Positions 35,521 through 44,143 of a stretch of DNA of 64,000 bases are shown piece by piece (positions within the stretch are counted from its first letter, which is position 1; every line of letters begins with the position of its first letter). The stretch is from an uncultured Bacteroidales bacterium (GTDB lineage: Bacteria; Bacteroidota; Bacteroidia; Bacteroidales; Bacteroidaceae). The notes below the pieces were generated by a model, which was not told where the DNA came from, ran no database searches, and saw nothing but the letters and a program-made list of their open reading frames with translations. The position numbers were made by a program, and so were the translations under genes. The DNA lies in assembly GCA_902788315.1 (NCBI GenBank), contig CADAJS010000008.1, positions 62,001 to 126,000 of the forward strand, in the 5' to 3' direction.

Positions 35521-35708
35521 TCGGGCCGTCCGAATAGACGCCCCGGGCCGTCCAACCGTCCGCCCCGAGGCTTTTTCCTTTCGGACCCGGCTCCATCTCC
35601 CTCCGCAGTCGGCTCCTCGTCCCTCCTCACCCGGCTCCATCTTCGAGCGTAGTTCAGCCCGAAACGGACCATAGACTGTTATGCGCTAAGACGAGATTTC
35701 TTTGTGAC
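35521..35708. repeat. 188-bp direct repeat, right copy
   Basis: It matches 22951-23138 at 185 of 188 positions in direct orientation. It lies between the 3' ends of two convergent operons, 82 bp from the stop of the legumain-like gene. The outward -7-like motif at its right end would fire antisense into that gene. Confidence 0.9.
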
Positions 35709-35789
35709 CCTCCCGCTCAACGTCTTTTGCGTCGCTTGACACCTCAAGAACCTCACCCTCCCCCGAGATAAGCACCTGCCGCATCGAAA

Positions 35790-38147
35790 CTACTGTTTCT
35801 GGAAAAATTCCTGCGGACCGCTGGTGTAGAGGTTGCCAAAGTTGGCAGAGTTCACAATGTGAACATGCGAGCCCAGCGTGCGCTGTGCGCAGTAGAGATA
35901 CAGGTCGCGGTAAGTGGTCGTGGGAAACGCCGTAAGGTGAACCACGAGGTTACGACTGAAACGGTCGCAGCGCCATACTCCGAGCGTGCTGTTCCAGTTG
36001 TCAGCAAACGACTGCTCGTAGCGGCCGGCACTCGACATGGCCAGTACGCCGGGGATGCCCACAAGCGGCGTGATGACAGTCTCTGAGAAACACGGCTCTG
36101 TGAGGACGAGCATCTTGCGATAGATGCCCTGCTGCTGCATCTGGCTGATGGTTTGCCCCAGAAGGTCGGCGGTCATACCTTGTCCAGCTTCTTCATTGCG
36201 CCATGCCAGCTCGTCGGCTCCGTTGGCGACGCGGTTATGACCGTGGCCGCTCCAGAAGAGAAGCACGTTCTGCCCCGCATCCTTGGGAAGGACCACAGGT
36301 GTCTTGTCCGTCTTCACTCCAAGCAGGATATTGCTGATGTCAGCGGGAGAGAGGTCTGCATTGTCGTAGTCCAAACTGCTGCCAGCCTTCAAGTCTTGAC
36401 CGCCGTCTTCGGCGCGGATGATGCCTGGCTCGGGATTCTTTGAGTCCGAGGCAAGCGCCTTGTCGATAACCAGAATGATGTGGTCGTCGTCGAATCCATT
36501 CTTCTTGAGCATCTGGTAAACGTTGAGCACATCGGCCTGGTGGCGGTAGTTGTTCCATCCGTTGCTGCCTTGCACCAAAACAGCATACTGTGCTGTGAGA
36601 GCGGGATAAGTGAAGGTCACATCCTTGTTATCGGCTTCGCTGGCAAAGTCCTCCTCGGGATTCTGCACGAGCCAGTTCCATGCGGCCAGAGCTGGAGCTA
36701 TGCGTCGGCTACCGTCGCTGCTGAGATAATTCTGGTGCGTCAGGCGTCCGTTCTTAATCTGCCAGTGTACGTAAGTGGTATGAATCGACGAAGTGAAAGT
36801 CTCGCTGTCGAAACGAATGTCGCCCGACGCTCCCTTGAAGTCCATCAGCTGTCCGCGTTCCATAGCGTTGAGATAGAGTTCCATGGATGTCGTGTTCCAG
36901 GCTGCACCGCTCAGCTGACGTTCCTGTGGCGTCGTTATCTTTATGATGGCATCATTGAAGCGAGTATTAAGTTCGGCCGCCGATGGATTGTGTTCCACAT
37001 ATGAGGCTGCAAATGCAGCGAGCATCAGTGCATCGTACAACTTGCATTCGGCAAAGGTGGGTTTGTCACCAAACTTCACCTCGTAGCTCAATTCGAAACC
37101 AGTGGTGGGGTCGGCGTAGGGCGAGAACCCCTGATAATAATACAGCACATCCACTTTCTCTGGTCCGAGTGCATCGAGGTCCTCCTGCCTAAGGTTGCTG
37201 AAAGCAAAGTATGTGCGTCCCCAGAATTCCAACATCTGTCTATCCAACTCTCTACTGCTCTCATCACGCGGTACGTCGGGATCCATATCCCACCACTCCA
37301 TACGTAGCCGAGCTATGTCGAGCAGCTGTTGCAAGGACTCGATGATGCAGAAAGTGCCGATGGAGAAGCTGCCGAAAACCGGCAGTTGGCTCAATTCATC
37401 GTAATACGCCTTCAGACGGCTGTGAAGGTCGGCGTCGTCTGTATAAAGTTCGTTGTGCGAGAAAGGTATGCCCATCTCTTCGGCTTGGTATGGTCCCCAG
37501 TCGTAGAACGTACGGCCGTAGCTGTCGTTGGGCGAGAACATGGCCGCAGGAGTGCTGTTGCGGGGATCTTCTCCAATGCTTCGTATATATGCGGCATACA
37601 TGCTCATCAGCACTTCGCAGAAGGTGATATCGGTCTCGGTGAGTGCCCAAAGGAAGGGTTCCTTGTTGGCCACGCCAGCAGTACCGACTGCGAAGCGACG
37701 AATCACATCTTCGCTGGTGGCCGTCGGTGCGATGACGGGCTTGTGTGTCTTCTGACATGCGGGAGCTAGCTGGGCCACAGCGTCGTTGCCAAAGGGACCG
37801 ACTACGGCCAACACGTCCTCGCGAGTGGCCAGCTCCTCGCCCAGCTGCGCAAGGTCCTCAGTCAGCTCGTCGTGCCACTCCAGTTTCAGGTCGATGCAAA
37901 GCGTGTCGTGAAGCTGTGACTGGTGCAGATTGTCGAGAAACCATGCTGCAGTCCGCTCGAAACGTGTCTTTGTAGCAGCGTCGGCACTCGTAGGTGCCAC
38001 CAGGGCAATCGTCTTTTCTACCCAACGGCGCGACTGCCGAAATTCGATGGTGTCATCCTCCTCCCCTTTGCAGCCCGAGAGCAACAAAAGCGGAAGCATG
38101 ACAAAGACAGTCAAACGCACTTTTACGAATCGAGAATCAATGTTCAT
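35790..38147 (-). CDS. Lipoprotein fusing a type 1 periplasmic-binding domain to a legumain-like (C13) protease
   Basis: A 785-residue lipoprotein; lipobox LLLSGC (Cys26). Residues about 45-420 resemble LivK-type ligand-binding receptors (TIALVAPTSADAATKTRFER, LAVVGPFGNDAVAQLAP, KPVIAPTATSEDV). Residues about 515-760 match peptidase family C13 closely: GSNGWNNYRHQADVLNVYQ (527-545), NPEPGI (571-576), YDNADLSPADI, then FWSGHG with His635 and VLTEPC with Cys686 as the predicted dyad. Arg535 and Glu684 correspond to S1-pocket residues that give legumain its Asn/Asp specificity. I infer a sensor protease at the periplasmic or outer surface. It is the last gene of a nine-gene operon and overlaps the BMP-like gene by 11 nt. 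No ABC permease is present. Confidence 0.85.
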   Translation of the reverse strand: MNIDSRFVKVRLTVFVMLPLLLLSGCKGEEDDTIEFRQSRRWVEKTIALVAPTSADAATKTRFERTAAWFLDNLHQSQLHDTLCIDLKLEWHDELTEDLAQLGEELATREDVLAVVGPFGNDAVAQLAPACQKTHKPVIAPTATSEDVIRRFAVGTAGVANKEPFLWALTETDITFCEVLMSMYAAYIRSIGEDPRNSTPAAMFSPNDSYGRTFYDWGPYQAEEMGIPFSHNELYTDDADLHSRLKAYYDELSQLPVFGSFSIGTFCIIESLQQLLDIARLRMEWWDMDPDVPRDESSRELDRQMLEFWGRTYFAFSNLRQEDLDALGPEKVDVLYYYQGFSPYADPTTGFELSYEVKFGDKPTFAECKLYDALMLAAFAASYVEHNPSAAELNTRFNDAIIKITTPQERQLSGAAWNTTSMELYLNAMERGQLMDFKGASGDIRFDSETFTSSIHTTYVHWQIKNGRLTHQNYLSSDGSRRIAPALAAWNWLVQNPEEDFASEADNKDVTFTYPALTAQYAVLVQGSNGWNNYRHQADVLNVYQMLKKNGFDDDHIILVIDKALASDSKNPEPGIIRAEDGGQDLKAGSSLDYDNADLSPADISNILLGVKTDKTPVVLPKDAGQNVLLFWSGHGHNRVANGADELAWRNEEAGQGMTADLLGQTISQMQQQGIYRKMLVLTEPCFSETVITPLVGIPGVLAMSSAGRYEQSFADNWNSTLGVWRCDRFSRNLVVHLTAFPTTTYRDLYLYCAQRTLGSHVHIVNSANFGNLYTSGPQEFFQKQ

Positions 38148-39237
38148 ACTCTTCCTCCTTTCGCACGGCTTCTTCGTGCATTTCCTGTTTCATTTCCAGC
38201 GTCAGACGAGGCGCAGTAGTGCCCGTGTAGCCCTCTGGTATCCAAATATGAAGATCGCAAATGGGATTCAGAATAACTTCTGTGTACCCTTCTTTAATTC
38301 CGAGCAGCTGGTGCTTTGGCATCGCTCCATCGTTAATCCACTGGCGGATGCTCTGAGCCACAGCGCGGTCTATATGCTTCACGATGGAATACGGAGAGTA
38401 ATAGCTGTCGTGAAAGACGTCAATGCCAATGATATTGCCACCCCAAAACGAAGAACCGATCAATCGCAAGAATGTTTTCGACGCTCCACCACAAACGGGG
38501 ATCAGCAAATCAGTGTCTTTCAACCACTGTCGCAGCAGCCGCATGGCAACTGTGTCGGAGACACTGAAGCCTTCGGCACCAGTCTCGTCGAGATAGGTTG
38601 ATGACAGGTGACATAGGCTAATCTGATGTTCGGTCAAAAGTTTAAGACCGGCCTCGTAGCCGTCTGTGAAACCCTGCATCGCATCTGTGACAGCCGGTGT
38701 CTGATGGTTAGCACCAATCAGCAAGCCGTGTGCCTCCTCTAATGCAGATAAAATGCGGCCACCTTCGTACATCGCGCCATAATAAGACAGAAATAGCGTT
38801 GAACCCTTCCCCTCAAGCGGCGTTCGAGTCTCGAGGTACAAGAGGTCGGCATTCGGATTTGATTCCAGGCGGTGGTTGTTCTTGCGGATGAATTCGTCAT
38901 AGCCGGGCGATGTAACGACAAAAAGTCGGCGCACCGAGTCCTGCGCAGCCTCCATCTGACTGAACATCAGTTCCAGGTATTGCAGTCCTTCCTCGTAGGT
39001 ACTTGGAGACTGCTGTATGGTACGCAAGCCAAGTTCCTGCGCCACACGTTCCACGCCTTCATAAATGAGGTCGTTGTAAGAGTGGTCGCCCAAAGCGTTG
39101 GCGTCGTAAACAACAGTTACCAGCGGTGCTGTGCTCGCCTTCTCCTCGTTGGGGTCGGGCAAGTAGATGGTGTCGCCATCCTTCGTGCAGGCCGCTGCCA
39201 GCAATGCTGCCGCCAGCCATACGAAATACTTCTTCAT
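38137..39237 (-). CDS. BMP/PnrA-like substrate-binding lipoprotein
   Basis: A 366-residue lipoprotein: lipobox LAAAC (Cys17). The fold pattern is that of type 1 binding proteins of the basic membrane protein family, which bind nucleosides in known cases: VTVVYDANALGDHSYNDLIYEGVERVAQELG, LLYLETRT, LLIGANHQTPAVTDAMQGF, and LLIPVCGGASKTFL in the hinge region. The GDHSYND motif resembles GDKSFND of PnrA. There is no transporter nearby, so it may be a receptor. The C-terminal tail is charged (EEAVRKEEEYEH). Its end overlaps the start of the PBP-legumain gene. Confidence 0.75.
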   Translation of the reverse strand: MKKYFVWLAAALLAAACTKDGDTIYLPDPNEEKASTAPLVTVVYDANALGDHSYNDLIYEGVERVAQELGLRTIQQSPSTYEEGLQYLELMFSQMEAAQDSVRRLFVVTSPGYDEFIRKNNHRLESNPNADLLYLETRTPLEGKGSTLFLSYYGAMYEGGRILSALEEAHGLLIGANHQTPAVTDAMQGFTDGYEAGLKLLTEHQISLCHLSSTYLDETGAEGFSVSDTVAMRLLRQWLKDTDLLIPVCGGASKTFLRLIGSSFWGGNIIGIDVFHDSYYSPYSIVKHIDRAVAQSIRQWINDGAMPKHQLLGIKEGYTEVILNPICDLHIWIPEGYTGTTAPRLTLEMKQEMHEEAVRKEEEYEH

Positions 39238-39319
39238 TATAGTGCTTATCCCTTAATACCTTCCAAGATGTTCTTCAAGAATCCACCTCAATGGCCGCTA
39301 TCAACAATACATCTCCTTC

Positions 39320-39949
39320 TTAATCGCAATAATCATGATACCCAAATATTTCCATTATCCATTCGCAAAAAGCAGAGCCAAAAAAGGGAACATTTCCTCC
39401 GAAGGTCACTTCGGCTAACTTTCCCTTTCCTTTGGCATCGACTTCGCATCCCACTGCAGTGTTTTTGCTGCACCAGCCTGGGACATCGGCGGCTGCCACT
39501 CTTTCAGGGGCGGCATACGGGTCTTCTACATTTATCCAGCCATCGCCCCAAACTCTCACTCCATCTGCGCTGCGGAACAAATAGCCTGTGGTAGCAATAG
39601 CCTTCAACTTATAAGAATTTTTCGTGGTTTTGGGTGAAGCCTTAGGCGTCAGATGAGCCCACACACCGAGGCGGGCAGGCAGTGTGGTGGTGACCCATTG
39701 TTTTCTCCACTCTGTTTTGGTCATGGGTTCCGTGGTTTCCTCGCCTTTCTCGTTGAGGTAGTGGACAGTGACGTCTGCCACGTTGAGCACGTCCTCCGAC
39801 ACCATCACATGGCACAGCGTCTCTATGGAGTCTTGCGGCTTGTTTTCGTCCTCGTCCTTGTCGTCGCTGCAGGCCAACAGCAGAGCGGCAGACATGCAAC
39901 ACAAGAGAATGGCGGGCAGAAGGCTCAGGAAGAATTTCTTGCTTTTCAT
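39320..39949 (-). CDS. Small lipoprotein of the EWKK family, copy 2
   Basis: ATG 39949 (MKSKKFF) is preferred over the longer frame because it starts directly at a signal sequence; the lipobox is LLAC (Cys27) followed by SDDKDEDEN. The 209-residue protein shows VSEDVLNVADVTVHYLNEKG, TEWRKQW and LPARLG, which align with the lipoproteins at 34493 and 39981. The C-terminal extension contains four Cys residues (PGWCSKN, VGCEVD, FCEW, HDYCD) that may form disulfides. Function unknown. It lies 31 bp after copy 3 and 82 bp before the BMP-like gene. Confidence 0.72.
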   Translation of the reverse strand: MKSKKFFLSLLPAILLCCMSAALLLACSDDKDEDENKPQDSIETLCHVMVSEDVLNVADVTVHYLNEKGEETTEPMTKTEWRKQWVTTTLPARLGVWAHLTPKASPKTTKNSYKLKAIATTGYLFRSADGVRVWGDGWINVEDPYAAPERVAAADVPGWCSKNTAVGCEVDAKGKGKLAEVTFGGNVPFFGSAFCEWIMEIFGYHDYCD

Positions 39950-39980
39950 TCTATTTCTTTTGTAGATTAATACTAAGGAA

Positions 39981-40568
39981 TTACCAGCCAAAAAGTTTCG
40001 TCATATCTGTGGCTTTCTTCATCGCATCCTTGTCCAGCTCAGCATTGCCACCGAAATCGCAGGTGGTGGGTTCCGAAATTCCATCGGTCTGAATCTCGAT
40101 GGCCGTTGCGACTGAATGCTGGTTACACCACTCTTCCACATTCTCGCCTTCCACGAGCGAAGTGAGATTGTCTGCCGTGGTCCACGCATCGGACCACTGC
40201 TTGCCGGTGCCATTCTCCACACGATAGGCTACGCACGATGTCAGTTCCATGTTGTACTTAGTACCAGTCTCGGGATTCTTGGGAGTAAACTTTATGTAGA
40301 GTGCAGCGAGCGAAGGCAAACTGCCCTTGGGCAACTGTTTCTTCCATTCGGGAGAGGTAATAAACTCGCTGCGTGTCAGCCCCTTAGCATCAATGTAATG
40401 AGCCTCTACAGTCGTTGTGGCAAGCACCTCATTGCTCACTTTTACGTAATAGCCTGTCTCGACCGTAGTGGCAGGCGCAATCTTCTCGTCTTCCTTGCAG
40501 GATGTCATCATTGTCATAGCCAGGCTGCAAACAACGAGCGCTACCTGGAAAAAATAGTTCTTTTTCAT
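39981..40568 (-). CDS. Small lipoprotein of the EWKK family, copy 3
   Basis: A 195-residue lipoprotein with lipobox MTSC (Cys24). Shared segments are YYVKVSNEVLATTTVEAHYI, DAKG, PEWKKQLP and LPSLAALYIKFTP, followed by a TDxxAW-like region, SDAWTTADNL, and an acidic stretch ending with two Cys residues (EEWCNQ, TTCDFGG). Its closest relative in the window is the next gene (39320), consistent with tandem duplication and divergence. Function unknown. Confidence 0.72.
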   Translation of the reverse strand: MKKNYFFQVALVVCSLAMTMMTSCKEDEKIAPATTVETGYYVKVSNEVLATTTVEAHYIDAKGLTRSEFITSPEWKKQLPKGSLPSLAALYIKFTPKNPETGTKYNMELTSCVAYRVENGTGKQWSDAWTTADNLTSLVEGENVEEWCNQHSVATAIEIQTDGISEPTTCDFGGNAELDKDAMKKATDMTKLFGW

Positions 40569-40614
40569 TTCTTTATAGTTACATTTAAAAAATATTCAAT
40601 TTACGTTTCTTTGC

Positions 40615-41757
40615 TCAGAATCTCACGTTCAGCATTACGCTCACCATCCAGTCGTAGAAGCGGCAGTTGCTCTTGAACGAACTGATTTCTTCAGTGGAAG
40701 CCGTAACACCCTCGTTGTGAATGGTGAAGCGGTTGAAGTCGAACATAGCATTTATCGAGTAGCGACCAACGGTATAATTGGCAGCTGCACGTGCAAAGAC
40801 GTTGAAGTGCATCTTCTGTGCGGTGCTGAACTTGTCTGTCTCATGGAAGACCGTGCCAGTGGTGTTGTACTCGCCGCTGTAGGTATTCATTCGGTTTATC
40901 AGCGTCAGCATGGGAGTCACAGTGGCATTGAAGGTAAGGTTGCGCAGCCCCTTGGTTTTGCTATTGACTGGGTCGCGATGGAAGAGCACCCAGTTGTAGC
41001 CGTAACCCGGGCCGACGGAGAGTTGGTGGGTGGAATAGCGATAGTCTCCATCGCAGAACGTGATAAACTCCGTATCATTCTTCGGCAGATTCAAATCGCC
41101 GTAGGCATACTTGGCCATCAGAAGCACTGAGCCACAGGAGCGACGCTGCAGATAGCTTCCGTCGTATGCTGCGTTGTAGGCATAGCGATTCTGGTTGAGC
41201 GCATAGTAAGCATTGATGATTATCGACTTGAAGTGGCTCAACTCACGCGAACCAATCTGGCGCTGGAAGCCTGTGGTATAGTTGTAAAGTGTGGATTGCA
41301 GCGGATTGTGGATCGAGTTGTAGCGGAAACTCAGACCATAGCCAGCATCGAGGAAGCTGAAGTACTGGTTGTTGTTAGACTCGGCAGATTTTGTGCCGAC
41401 CTCGGTTCCCCAGCCAAGACTGATGTCGCCCAGCGAGACGTAGGCTCCTAGCACATTGCTGTACTCCGATTGCATCTTTACGTCCCACAGATAGTCGTAG
41501 CTGCCCGAGGGATGAGCCAGGTTCTCGATGTGACCACGTGTCTTATAGAGTGCACCGGTGCGCGAAAGGTCATCTTCGAGCGAGACAGTCCACAACGTGG
41601 TGGGCTGAAAGATGTATGTGGAGTCGAGGTCTTCGTTGGGGCTGGTAAACCATTCCCACAAAGAGCGGAAGAATTTGTTAGGCTTCGCTGCTGCCGGCTC
41701 GGTAGCGCCCGAGAAAGCCAGCAGGCCAATAAGTAGATATTTAGAATACGATTGCAT
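40615..41757 (-). CDS. DUF4421-type outer-membrane protein
   Basis: A 380-residue exported protein with a signal peptide (about 1-24). Alternating beta strands end with the aromatic C-terminus VMLNVRF, as expected of a beta-barrel. The opening region, FRSLWEWFTSPNEDLDSTYI, and the distribution of GYGLSFRYNS and SVGPGYGYNW suggest the DUF4421 family, whose members are of unknown function. It starts 17 nt before the TonB receptor stop, so it is translationally coupled to it and may act with it at the outer membrane. Confidence 0.7.
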   Translation of the reverse strand: MQSYSKYLLIGLLAFSGATEPAAAKPNKFFRSLWEWFTSPNEDLDSTYIFQPTTLWTVSLEDDLSRTGALYKTRGHIENLAHPSGSYDYLWDVKMQSEYSNVLGAYVSLGDISLGWGTEVGTKSAESNNNQYFSFLDAGYGLSFRYNSIHNPLQSTLYNYTTGFQRQIGSRELSHFKSIIINAYYALNQNRYAYNAAYDGSYLQRRSCGSVLLMAKYAYGDLNLPKNDTEFITFCDGDYRYSTHQLSVGPGYGYNWVLFHRDPVNSKTKGLRNLTFNATVTPMLTLINRMNTYSGEYNTTGTVFHETDKFSTAQKMHFNVFARAAANYTVGRYSINAMFDFNRFTIHNEGVTASTEEISSFKSNCRFYDWMVSVMLNVRF

Positions 41758-44143
41758 AGCTGATGTTCGGAATAGAATAACAAGATGTGATGGTATTTAC
41801 GCGGAGCGTATGATAGTTATAATAGTCCTGCAGCGGCTCTTCGTAGCCAATGATGTTCATGAAGTCGAGGCCAAGGATGTGGTCGATGCGCTTGCCATGT
41901 AGGCGATATGAGATGTTGAGCGAGAGGTCGTGCACAGCATCCGTACGCTCGGACATAGCGTGGAAATCGTCGTATGTCACGTAGGGAGAGCCTGCGGCAT
42001 ACATGGCAGCAGAGCCGGCCTCGTCGAATGGCGACTGGCGCATGCCGCCCATGATGCTGGCAGCCAGGTTGACACTGAGGATGCTACGCTTCCAGCTCCA
42101 CTCCTTACCGCAAGCCACATTGACAGCCCAGCCACGGTCGAAGAGTGTGGGACGCCAGATGCCATCGACGGCACGATATTCGTTCTTAAATACAGAGCCA
42201 TTGAAAAGCCAGTAGAGTCCATCTCGCATGTGCTGCTCTACACCGGCCGATATGCCATAGCCGCGACCTTCTCCTTCGTTCACCAGACGATCGGTGAGGA
42301 AGTAAAGCCGGCGGTTGATGCTCGAGAATGTGCCAGTAGGACTCACGGGCAGCGATGTCTGCCATTCGCCCCAAGCCTCGGCGCTGAAGTGGAGGTTGTC
42401 TTTTATCTGCCACTTATAGTTTAGCACCAGCTGATGGCTGCGCATCGGGTCGAGGTCTTGGTTGCCAGGCACAGAGAAGTAAGTGTCGAGTGTCTCGGTG
42501 CGAGTGGTCATGCCATATCCGGCAGACAGCGTGTGGGCCTCGGCTGGCTTCCATTCGGCCGAGATGCGAGGTTGCAATGTCCAGTCGTTAGAGAGCGACC
42601 ATCCGCTCAGATGCAAACCTGCGTTCAATGTCCAGCGTCCCAGACGCAGGAAGTTGGAGGCATAGGCATCTACCTGTTCCAACGAACGATCCGCTTCAGC
42701 CACAGGCACCATTGTGCCAGTAAACAAACTGGGCGATATGCAGAGCGTCTGGTCGTAGATGATATGTCGCTCCGACGCTCCGAATTTCAACAGGTAAACA
42801 GGCGAGAAGCGCTTCTGAGCGGCCATCGAAGCCGTGAGCCACGTGGTATTGAATCGCAGGTTGGTAAAGGGAGTGGGCTCAGCCCATGTCTTTTCGTGGC
42901 GATTCTCGTTGGTGAGAAGTGTGCCGTCGTCGGCAAAGATAACATAGCGGTCCTCGGCGCGGAAGTTGCGGAGAGAGGCCGTCAGATTGGCTTTCAGTCG
43001 CCAGCCGTTACCCGGACTGGCATCGATTGTGGCACCTCCGGTCGTTGTATTCAGTCGGCTGTTGAAGTCGTTCTGGTCGTAGAGCGTGTGCCACTGGTTT
43101 TCGTAGCCCGACCATTCCATATATCCGTGGTCCCACGCGCCTAAGCCCCACACAGAAATCGTGGCACGACGTAGGGGGAAATTCAGCTTGAAGGCCAAGT
43201 CTTGATAGTCGCCTTGGTCGCCATCGAGGATGCCCAATCCGATATCGTTGGCCAGTTTGGTAAGGCCATAACGATAGGCAATGAGATACGAGAAGCCTTT
43301 CTCCTTCGAGATCGGGCCCTCGCTATTGAGGTCGAGTCCCATGGTGGAGAGTTTGACGCTGTGTTCGTACTTCGAGAGATTACCATTGCGCAGTTGCAAG
43401 TCCATCACACCGCCCAGCGTATTGCCGAACTCGGCGGGCGCTGCTGCTGTGTAATAGTCGCTGTTGGCTATCAGGTTGGTATGAAGAGCCGAGATGTCTC
43501 CCACGCCATGTGCCATGTTGTCGAAGTGAGCAGGCGCCGGCACCTCTACGCCCTCCAGACGATACATGGTCATCGAGGGAGCGTTGCCGTGGGTGGAGAT
43601 GCCCGAATTGCTTTCGGAACCGGTGGTACCCACATATCGACGAACCACGCGGCCTATGTCGTCCATCGTGCCACCGAAACGCTGGGCCTCTTCCACACTA
43701 ATCATCTGTGCACCGGCCAAAGCGGTGGGGTTTAGCGGACGCGACTTATTCACCACTGGCTTAACGGTGACTTCGGTCATCTGCGATGTCTTTTCTCGTA
43801 GGTTGAAGGAGAGCACTATCTCGTGGCGACCAGCCACAAGCACCTCGACTTGTTGCTCCGTTTCGAAGCCCATGCAACGAGCCTCTACAGTGTATCGTCC
43901 AGTGGGGATGTTTTGCAAAAGAAAACGGCCGTCAATATCGGCAACAGCTGCGGCAGGCGTAGCGGTTCCTCCTTCGTTGACGACCGAAAGAACAGTTAGG
44001 TCGGAACCAAGCACTGCGACTGTGGCTCCTGTTAGGGGCTCACCAGTCAGAGCATCCTTCACTTCGCCGCGAATCGATTCGGCATGTAAAGGCATCGCTG
44101 CCATCAGAAGCCACAGCAGGGACAAAATAGATAATCTCTTCAT
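41741..44143 (-). CDS. TonB-dependent outer-membrane receptor
   Basis: An 800-residue protein. ATG 44143 gives a clear signal peptide (MKRLSILSLLWLLMAAMPLHA). A carboxypeptidase-regulatory-like domain at about 23-115 (GEVKDALTGEPLTGATVAVL) is followed by a plug (about 130-230) and a large beta-barrel ending in IPNISYAIVF. No SusD follows, so this is not a standard Sus glycan pair; it is more like a receptor for a small ligand such as a metal complex. The start overlaps the MATE stop (ATGA), which ties import to export in one operon. Confidence 0.9.
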   Translation of the reverse strand: MKRLSILSLLWLLMAAMPLHAESIRGEVKDALTGEPLTGATVAVLGSDLTVLSVVNEGGTATPAAAVADIDGRFLLQNIPTGRYTVEARCMGFETEQQVEVLVAGRHEIVLSFNLREKTSQMTEVTVKPVVNKSRPLNPTALAGAQMISVEEAQRFGGTMDDIGRVVRRYVGTTGSESNSGISTHGNAPSMTMYRLEGVEVPAPAHFDNMAHGVGDISALHTNLIANSDYYTAAAPAEFGNTLGGVMDLQLRNGNLSKYEHSVKLSTMGLDLNSEGPISKEKGFSYLIAYRYGLTKLANDIGLGILDGDQGDYQDLAFKLNFPLRRATISVWGLGAWDHGYMEWSGYENQWHTLYDQNDFNSRLNTTTGGATIDASPGNGWRLKANLTASLRNFRAEDRYVIFADDGTLLTNENRHEKTWAEPTPFTNLRFNTTWLTASMAAQKRFSPVYLLKFGASERHIIYDQTLCISPSLFTGTMVPVAEADRSLEQVDAYASNFLRLGRWTLNAGLHLSGWSLSNDWTLQPRISAEWKPAEAHTLSAGYGMTTRTETLDTYFSVPGNQDLDPMRSHQLVLNYKWQIKDNLHFSAEAWGEWQTSLPVSPTGTFSSINRRLYFLTDRLVNEGEGRGYGISAGVEQHMRDGLYWLFNGSVFKNEYRAVDGIWRPTLFDRGWAVNVACGKEWSWKRSILSVNLAASIMGGMRQSPFDEAGSAAMYAAGSPYVTYDDFHAMSERTDAVHDLSLNISYRLHGKRIDHILGLDFMNIIGYEEPLQDYYNYHTLRVNTITSCYSIPNISYAIVF

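Noticed and set aside
22951..35708. The 188-bp repeats as ends of an insertion sequence or transposon.
   Set aside because: They are direct rather than inverted, and no transposase or integrase gene lies between them.
41741..44143. The TonB receptor as half of a SusCD glycan-uptake pair.
   Set aside because: No SusD-like gene follows, and neighbouring genes are an exporter and biosynthetic-type enzymes, not glycosidases.
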